Origin: Candidatus Tenebribacter mawsonii
GTDB taxonomy: Bacteria > Cloacimonadota > Cloacimonadia > Cloacimonadales > TCS61
Assembly (NCBI GenBank): GCA_030765665.1
Contig: JAVCCD010000059.1
Location: forward strand, 1-9,658
DNA: 9,658 nt
Direction: 5' to 3'
Shown here in pieces: positions 5,791 to 9,658 of the stretch. Position 1 is the first letter of the stretch. Each line of letters starts with the position of its first letter. The notes beneath the pieces are model-generated. The model was given only the letters and a program-made list of their open reading frames with translations, was not told where the DNA came from and made no database searches. The position numbers and the translations under genes are program-made.

Positions 5791-5813
5791 TGCTAATTAT
5801 CACCTAATTAGCA
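5791..5813. repeat. 9-bp perfect inverted repeat between convergent genes
   Basis: tgctaatta (5791-5799) and taattagca (5805-5813) are perfect reverse complements around tcacc. The repeat lies 22 bases after the cNMP-domain gene stop and downstream of the minus-strand lipoprotein gene, so it sits between two converging genes. Neither side has a proper T-run, so it is at best a weak bidirectional terminator. It could also be an operator. Confidence 0.4.
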
Positions 5814-5923
5814 CATTAAATTGATTGAATATTATAATACTGTCGCTTCATCTAAAGATTTTAGTACAAGTATTGTTTATGTGATCTATTCACGAAAAGA
5901 AACCTTTATTGGAGAAATTATTC

Positions 5924-6055
5924 TTAAGAAAAAAAACCCTCTATATTCATCTGGAATTCTAGATCTGATTTTGTTTCGGGACTTTTTTCTTTATCTGAAC
6001 ATGCTGACATGATCACTAGAAAAATCATAAGAATTGGAAGTGTATATTTTTTCAT
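5924..6055 (-). CDS. Small lipoprotein, 43-residue precursor
   Basis: A minus-strand ORF from ATG at 6055 to TAA at 5926-5924 encodes a lipoprotein precursor. It has a positively charged start (MKKY), a hydrophobic core (LPILMIFLVIM) and a lipobox ending in SAC with Cys19 as the acylated residue. This leaves a 25-residue polar mature peptide, DKEKSPETKS then DLEFQMNIEGFFS. The SD AGGAG lies six to eight bases upstream of the ATG, and a TATATTTG box (6117-6110) further upstream matches the -7 promoter motif. Together these make it much more likely than the plus-strand ORF over the same bases, which has a TTG start and no SD. The mature part is short and ends right after an eight-T run, so it may be a truncated or frameshifted longer lipoprotein; in the alternative frames only about 10-15 more residues are open. 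Function unknown. Confidence 0.7.
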   Translation of the reverse strand: MKKYTLPILMIFLVIMSACSDKEKSPETKSDLEFQMNIEGFFS

Positions 6056-6109
6056 CAATAACTCCTCACACAGTTTAATTTTTTAATAATTAAAATTCCA
6101 ATTTCTTGT

Positions 6110-6117
6110 CAAATATA
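6110..6117 (-). promoter_or_regulatory. Possible -7 box for the small lipoprotein gene
   Basis: TATATTTG on the minus strand fits TAnnTTTG and lies about 55 bases before the lipoprotein ATG. The corresponding -33 TTG is absent (TTT or TTA instead at that distance), so support is partial. Confidence 0.25.
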
Positions 6118-6139
6118 AAGTCTAAAACACTTTTTAATA

Positions 6140-6202
6140 AACCTCAGCAGATAATATACTTTACAAATTTCTATTACAAAAATTTATTATTTATCTGAGG
6201 TT
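6140..6202 (+). promoter_or_regulatory. Inverted repeat enclosing the SD of the metallopeptidase gene
   Basis: aacctcag (6140-6147) is the exact reverse complement of ctgaggtt (6195-6202). The stem can continue with ataa (6151-6154) and ttat (6191-6194) after a three-base bulge. The right arm contains GAGG (6197-6200), the only SD of the gene starting at 6208. Pairing in the mRNA would hide the SD with a roughly 40-base AT-rich loop between the arms. This could be a thermosensor-like or ligand-controlled translational switch, or a protein-binding site in DNA. Confidence 0.4.
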
Positions 6203-6207
6203 ATTAT

Positions 6208-6918
6208 ATGAGATATAAAGGGTTTTATTTTATTATTATTTTAGCTGTAATATTTATTACAGTTGTATTTTCCCCTAATATTAGTTTCTATCGTAATCAC
6301 ATAAATCACAAGCAATTTAAGATCTATTCTGATATCAAAATCGATGATAATATTTATAAAATATTAGATGATGTAGAAGAGAAGTTAGTAGCATCAGAGA
6401 TTTATAATAGTACATTAAATTATAAAATTTTTATAAGCTCTGATTTCAAACCATACTCAATTTTTTGTCCTTCATTAAAAGATGCTTTTGCAGCAACTTA
6501 CCCAATTATTAATAACATCTTTATCTCAAAAACAGATATTGAAAATAATCTAGTTGTACGAAACGCATCCGAAGATAATGAACGTTCACTTTCTAGTGTG
6601 ATAACTCATGAAGTAACTCATAAGCTTATTGAAAATGAGATTGGAGTAAATGCTAATAGAAAATTACAGATTTGGAAAAAAGAAGGATATTGCGAATATA
6701 TTTCAGGAGAGTCAGTACTTAATTTAAAGGCTGGAATTAATCAGGTTTACAATGGGGCAAATTCCTTTTCTCCTGCATTCGACTATTTGAAGTATCGGAT
6801 ATTTATTACATATCTACTTGATGTAAAAGAACATACATTTAAATCTATTATTGAAACAGAATTTGACATTCACGCTTTAGAAAAAGAATTAATGGCATAT
6901 AGACATAATCATTATTGA
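6208..6918 (+). CDS. Membrane-anchored zinc metallopeptidase (gluzincin-like), 236 residues
   Basis: An N-terminal hydrophobic segment (about residues 6-23) with a positive start anchors or secretes the protein, leaving the rest outside the cytoplasmic membrane. The catalytic part carries HEVTH at 134-138 (HExxH: two zinc-binding His and the general-base Glu135). Eighteen residues after it comes WKKEGYCEY (156-164), which matches the 'EG-x-x-E-Y' helix that supplies the third zinc ligand in gluzincins of the peptidase-MA type, probably Glu159 or Glu163. The protein is shorter than most family members and has no extra domain. The start ATG at 6208 uses GAGG seven bases upstream, which lies within an inverted repeat. 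It is flanked by the divergent lipoprotein gene and, downstream after a gap of about 80 bases, the acyl-CoA ligase. Substrate is unknown. The exact family assignment is less certain than the zincin call. Confidence 0.75.
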   Translation: MRYKGFYFIIILAVIFITVVFSPNISFYRNHINHKQFKIYSDIKIDDNIYKILDDVEEKLVASEIYNSTLNYKIFISSDFKPYSIFCPSLKDAFAATYPIINNIFISKTDIENNLVVRNASEDNERSLSSVITHEVTHKLIENEIGVNANRKLQIWKKEGYCEYISGESVLNLKAGINQVYNGANSFSPAFDYLKYRIFITYLLDVKEHTFKSIIETEFDIHALEKELMAYRHNHY

Positions 6919-6926
6919 ATTGAAAT

Positions 6927-6954
6927 TTAAAAAACAGCTTGCTCAGTTTTTTAA
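6927..6954 (+). terminator. Weak A/T hairpin after the metallopeptidase gene
   Basis: ttaaaaaac (6927-6935) and gttttttaa (6946-6954) form a perfect 9-bp stem around a 10-base loop. It lies nine bases after the metallopeptidase stop and 45 bases before the ligase start. The stem is almost entirely A-T, so termination would be inefficient. The six T residues in the right arm make it terminator-like. It may only reduce read-through into the ligase operon. Confidence 0.3.
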
Positions 6955-6999
6955 GGATTATTTAATTTGTTAATATAAAATGTGATGAAGGGAGATAAA

Positions 7000-8646
7000 A
7001 TGAAGAAGACTTTAGTTTCACTATTTGTAGATAGTATTAAACAAAATTGGAATCTTGAAGCATTTACAAATTATAAAGGAAACACAATAACTTATGCTGA
7101 CGTTGCGGATAGAATTTTATTTTTACATTCAATTTTCAAAAATTTTGGATTAAAAAAAGGTGATAAAGTTTCTATTATAGGCAAAAATTCCACAAACTGG
7201 GCAATAACATACTTATCAACTGTATCATATGGTGCAGTTATTGTTCCTATTCTTCCAGACTTTAAACCAGATGATACTCATCATATCGTCAATCACTCTG
7301 ACTCTGTTTTATTATTTTCTGCAGATCAAATATTTGATGAACTTGATGATTCAGCGATGAAAGATCTGCTTGGGATAATTTCTCTTTCAGATTTCTCTAT
7401 CTTACATTCTAATAAGAAAATAAACAAAAAGCTAATAGAAAAAGCTAACAGTGAATATTTAACTAAATTTAGCAATAATTTAACGATTGAAAACTTCCAT
7501 TTGGATGAAATTAATAATGATGATTTAGCTGTAATTGTTTACACTTCTGGAACTACTGGATTTTCTAAAGGAGTTATGTTACCACATATTAGCTTAGTTG
7601 TTAACATACGGTTTGCTCAAAATAATATGCCTTTAGATCCTGGAGATACAATAGTTTCATTCTTGCCTATCGCTCATGTATTTGGATGTGCATTTGAGTT
7701 TCTCTTTCCTTTCTGCAGTGGTTGCCACATTACATTCTTAGGAAAAACTCCTTCTCCAAAAGTCATACTGAAAGCTTTTGGTGAGATTCATCCAAGATTA
7801 ATTCTGTCTGTTCCACTTGTGATAGAAAAAATCTATAAGAAACAGCTAAAGCCACTATTGAGTAAAGGTTCAATTAAGATATTACTTAAGATTCCACTCA
7901 CAAGGAAATTGTTGTATAAGAAAATTAAAGAGAAATTAACTGTTGTGTTTGGTTCCAGTTTCCGCGAGATAGTAATTGGTGGTGCGCCCCTGAATGCAGA
8001 AGTAGAGCAATTCCTGCATGATATCGGCTTTAGATTCACAATTGGATATGGTATGTCGGAATGTGGACCACTTATTAGTTATTCTGGATGGGAAGAATAC
8101 AAATTACAATCAACTGGAAAGCTAGTAGACACAATGGAAGTTAAAATAGATTCTAAAGATCAGTTTAATATCATAGGTGAGATAATGGTTCGTGGGAAAA
8201 ATGTCATGAACGGTTATTATAAACATCAAGAGGCGACAGAAAAGGTTTTAGATAAAAATGGATGGCTACGAACAGGTGATCTTGGCATAATAGATAAAGA
8301 TGATTTTATTTACATAAAAGGTCGCAGTAAAAGTATGATTTTAGGACCATCAGGGAAAAATATTTATCCAGAAGAATTAGAAGCGAAATTAAATAACCTA
8401 CCCTATGTTCAAGAATCAATCATCGTTGAAAAAGAGGGACAACTTGTAGCTCTTGTATACCCTAACATGGAACTTGTTGATGAAAATGGGATAAAAGAAA
8501 ACGAGATTGAACGAATCATGGAAAAGAATAAAGATAAGATGAATGAAATTTTCCCAGCTTATATGCGTATTGTAAAGATAGAAATTTTTCCTGAAGAATT
8601 TGAGAAAACACCAAAAAGAAGCATTAAAAGATTCCTTTATTCATAA
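7000..8646 (+). CDS. Long-chain acyl-CoA ligase (AMP-forming), 548 residues
   Basis: This is an adenylate-forming enzyme of the FAA1/long-chain-fatty-acid CoA ligase group. It activates a fatty acid with ATP to acyl-AMP and transfers it to CoA. Motifs: phosphate loop YTSGTTGFSKG (181-191), the fatty-acid ligase segment FLPIAHVFGC (221-230), GGAP (327-330), YGMSE (350-354), the ribose-binding Asp in RTGDLG (424-429), and the hinge region GRSKSMI (441-447) followed by KNIYPEELE (453-461). The C-terminal TPKRSIKRF (537-545) is where the catalytic A10 Lys normally lies; simple alignment places Ser541 there, with Lys on both sides. Start choice: ATG at 7000 is preferred because AAGGGAG ends five bases before it. 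The longer frame from GTG at 6982 runs through that SD and has no SD of its own. No membrane segment. A short ORF and a phosphodiesterase follow closely, likely in one operon. Confidence 0.93.
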   Translation: MKKTLVSLFVDSIKQNWNLEAFTNYKGNTITYADVADRILFLHSIFKNFGLKKGDKVSIIGKNSTNWAITYLSTVSYGAVIVPILPDFKPDDTHHIVNHSDSVLLFSADQIFDELDDSAMKDLLGIISLSDFSILHSNKKINKKLIEKANSEYLTKFSNNLTIENFHLDEINNDDLAVIVYTSGTTGFSKGVMLPHISLVVNIRFAQNNMPLDPGDTIVSFLPIAHVFGCAFEFLFPFCSGCHITFLGKTPSPKVILKAFGEIHPRLILSVPLVIEKIYKKQLKPLLSKGSIKILLKIPLTRKLLYKKIKEKLTVVFGSSFREIVIGGAPLNAEVEQFLHDIGFRFTIGYGMSECGPLISYSGWEEYKLQSTGKLVDTMEVKIDSKDQFNIIGEIMVRGKNVMNGYYKHQEATEKVLDKNGWLRTGDLGIIDKDDFIYIKGRSKSMILGPSGKNIYPEELEAKLNNLPYVQESIIVEKEGQLVALVYPNMELVDENGIKENEIERIMEKNKDKMNEIFPAYMRIVKIEIFPEEFEKTPKRSIKRFLYS

Positions 8647-8657
8647 GTGGATGAAAA

Positions 8658-8846
8658 ATGAAAATATTTCTAATTATCCTTTTGGTAATTGTAGTTTTAG
8701 AGGGTTTTCTCGTAAATATTTCTGGGAAGTATAACGATGGTAATATTTCTTGGAGGTCGAGTAAAACAAGAACAGATACAGGAGATGGATCGTGCGAGAT
8801 TATGTATGTTAAAAGCGTTAAACTTGATACAAATATTTACAGGTAG
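8658..8846 (+). CDS. Short ORF with N-terminal membrane segment, 62 residues; possibly the first part of a frameshifted gene
   Basis: The ORF starts 11 bases after the ligase stop. It encodes a strongly hydrophobic N-terminus (MKIFLIILLVIVVLEGFLV) followed by a polar stretch of about 40 residues that I do not recognise. Its stop (TAG 8844-8846) lies within a possible SD for the next gene. The frame one base further (ATG 8729 to TGA 8853) reads MVIFLGGRVKQEQIQEMDRA and continues to IFTGRI. It ends with the ATGA overlap typical of coupled genes. That alternative resembles the start of the DUF218/YdcF fold (hydrophobic strand, LGG, then Arg-rich helix) after a membrane anchor. A single-base shift around 8720-8735 would join the anchor to it, but even then the product would be truncated at about 65 residues. 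Either a small real membrane protein or a remnant. Confidence 0.4.
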   Translation: MKIFLIILLVIVVLEGFLVNISGKYNDGNISWRSSKTRTDTGDGSCEIMYVKSVKLDTNIYR

Positions 8847-8849
8847 AAT

Positions 8850-9658
8850 ATGAATATCGTTTACCCTGATTATAAGAATTCCATCGTAAATTTGGTTTCT
8901 TCTATTTTAGAAATTTATGACGTTAAAACTAATCATCCACCTTTAAAACAGCTTGATACAAAGCTTCTAAAGAAGCAAAAGAATATTATCTTTTTTGTAC
9001 TTGATGGTTTTGGAATTAATTTATTGAACAAATTTGCTTCTTCTACCAAATTCCTGAATAAGAACTTCATCTCACCTATTACTTCTGTATTTCCATCAAC
9101 AACAAGTGCAGCAATAACAAGCTTGATAAGTGGGAAAACTCCTTGGGAACATGGAGCAGTTGGGTGGACACTATACTTTAAAGAATTTGCAAAAAATATT
9201 GATTATCTACCAAATTGGGATTCAATTACAGGCAAAACTCAAGATGCAAGCAAATACAATGTTATAGATTACGTCGGTGCTGATAACATTTTTAGCAAGA
9301 TAACTGAAACGAATAAAGATGTGAAGCAGTATTATTTTACTCATGAAGAATTAAGTGAGAGTCCGAATGTTATAAGAAATTCTGGTTCTGCGCAAATTAT
9401 CCCATATTCTAACAGGAAGCATCTTTTTAAATCATTGCATAAATTGATATCAAAGCCAGATTCTCAAAAAAAGCTAATCTTCATCTATTCTTCATCTCCA
9501 GATAAAATTGAACATAATAATGGTGTATATGCAGAAAAAGTAGAAACGTTCCTTAAAGAAACAGATTCTGCTTTAGAAACACTGAGTTCACAATTGTACG
9601 GAACAGATACTTCCATTCTTATTACAGCAGATCATGGTCTGATTGATGTGAATAAGTA
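8850..9658 (+). CDS. Alkaline-phosphatase-superfamily phosphodiesterase (NPP/type I-like), partial: first 269 codons
   Basis: The frame is open from ATG 8850 to the right edge. It shows the metal-site motifs of nucleotide pyrophosphatase/phosphodiesterase-type enzymes in order. FVLDGFG (49-55) gives metal ligand Asp52. FPSTTSAAITSLISGKTPWE (81-100) with HGAVGW (101-106) holds the nucleophile, Thr84 or Thr85, and the usual G-x-x-P-x-x-HG turn. SSPDKIEHNNG (215-225) supplies Asp218 and His222. TADHGLID (259-266) supplies Asp261 and His262. There is no signal peptide, so it appears cytoplasmic, unlike many eukaryotic NPPs. AGGTAG before the ATG serves as SD and overlaps the stop of the 62-residue ORF. 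The substrate could be a phosphodiester, a nucleotide-sugar or a phosphonate; the superfamily is broad and the C-terminus is missing. It is the last gene of the ligase cluster that is visible. Confidence 0.85.
   Translation, partial: MNIVYPDYKNSIVNLVSSILEIYDVKTNHPPLKQLDTKLLKKQKNIIFFVLDGFGINLLNKFASSTKFLNKNFISPITSVFPSTTSAAITSLISGKTPWEHGAVGWTLYFKEFAKNIDYLPNWDSITGKTQDASKYNVIDYVGADNIFSKITETNKDVKQYYFTHEELSESPNVIRNSGSAQIIPYSNRKHLFKSLHKLISKPDSQKKLIFIYSSSPDKIEHNNGVYAEKVETFLKETDSALETLSSQLYGTDTSILITADHGLIDVNK

Noticed and set aside
5821..6012. 63-codon plus-strand ORF
   Set aside because: It has a TTG start, no SD and no recognisable protein pattern. It is antisense to the better-supported lipoprotein ORF at 5924-6055.
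6982..6999. Upstream GTG start for the acyl-CoA ligase
   Set aside because: The added residues (MMKGDK) are encoded by the SD region itself. ATG at 7000 has a well-spaced AAGGGAG.

Overview
This window looks like a low-GC bacterial chromosome segment. Two features suggest the Bacteroidota/FCB side of the tree. One promoter-like sequence upstream of the potassium channel gene matches the Bacteroidetes pattern (TTG, 19 bp, TAnnTTTG). A GC-richer intergenic palindrome resembles the dispersed GTCATCCTGA...GAAGGAT elements of such genomes. However, good Shine-Dalgarno (SD) sequences precede most genes, which is unlike typical Bacteroidota, so a sister lineage such as Cloacimonadota is a guess and not a determination. 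No RNA gene or marker gene fixes the taxonomy.

Left half (1-3982), all on the minus strand. Reading direction is right to left. First comes a two-gene unit: a GyrI-like small-molecule-binding protein (3458-3982) and a 74-residue unknown protein (3221-3445). Next is a 500-base region with no long gene. It holds a 15-codon ORF behind a near-perfect SD, a chain of hairpins, and a strong intrinsic terminator. Then come the two halves of a heterodimeric ABC exporter of the BmrC/BmrD (TM287/TM288) type. The first half (847-2706) has Asp in place of the catalytic Glu; the second half (1-715) runs off the window edge. The leader region looks like a ribosome-controlled transcription attenuator for the exporter, and the GyrI-like neighbour fits a drug-response locus. 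This is the most interesting region of the window.

Right half (3983-9658), mostly on the plus strand and visibly AT-richer. A two-transmembrane-helix K+ channel with a cytoplasmic RCK module (4112-5269) is followed, 8 bases after its stop, by a stand-alone cyclic-nucleotide-binding domain protein (5278-5769). A small lipoprotein gene too short for usual ORF cut-offs lies on the minus strand at 5924-6055. A membrane-anchored zinc metallopeptidase follows (6208-6918), with its SD inside an inverted repeat. The window ends with a long-chain acyl-CoA ligase (7000-8646), a short ORF that may be a frameshifted or truncated gene (8658-8846/8853), and the first 269 codons of an alkaline-phosphatase-superfamily phosphodiesterase (8850 to the edge). 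These last three are packed closely enough to be one operon.

No tRNA, rRNA, CRISPR array, insertion sequence or integration site was seen.
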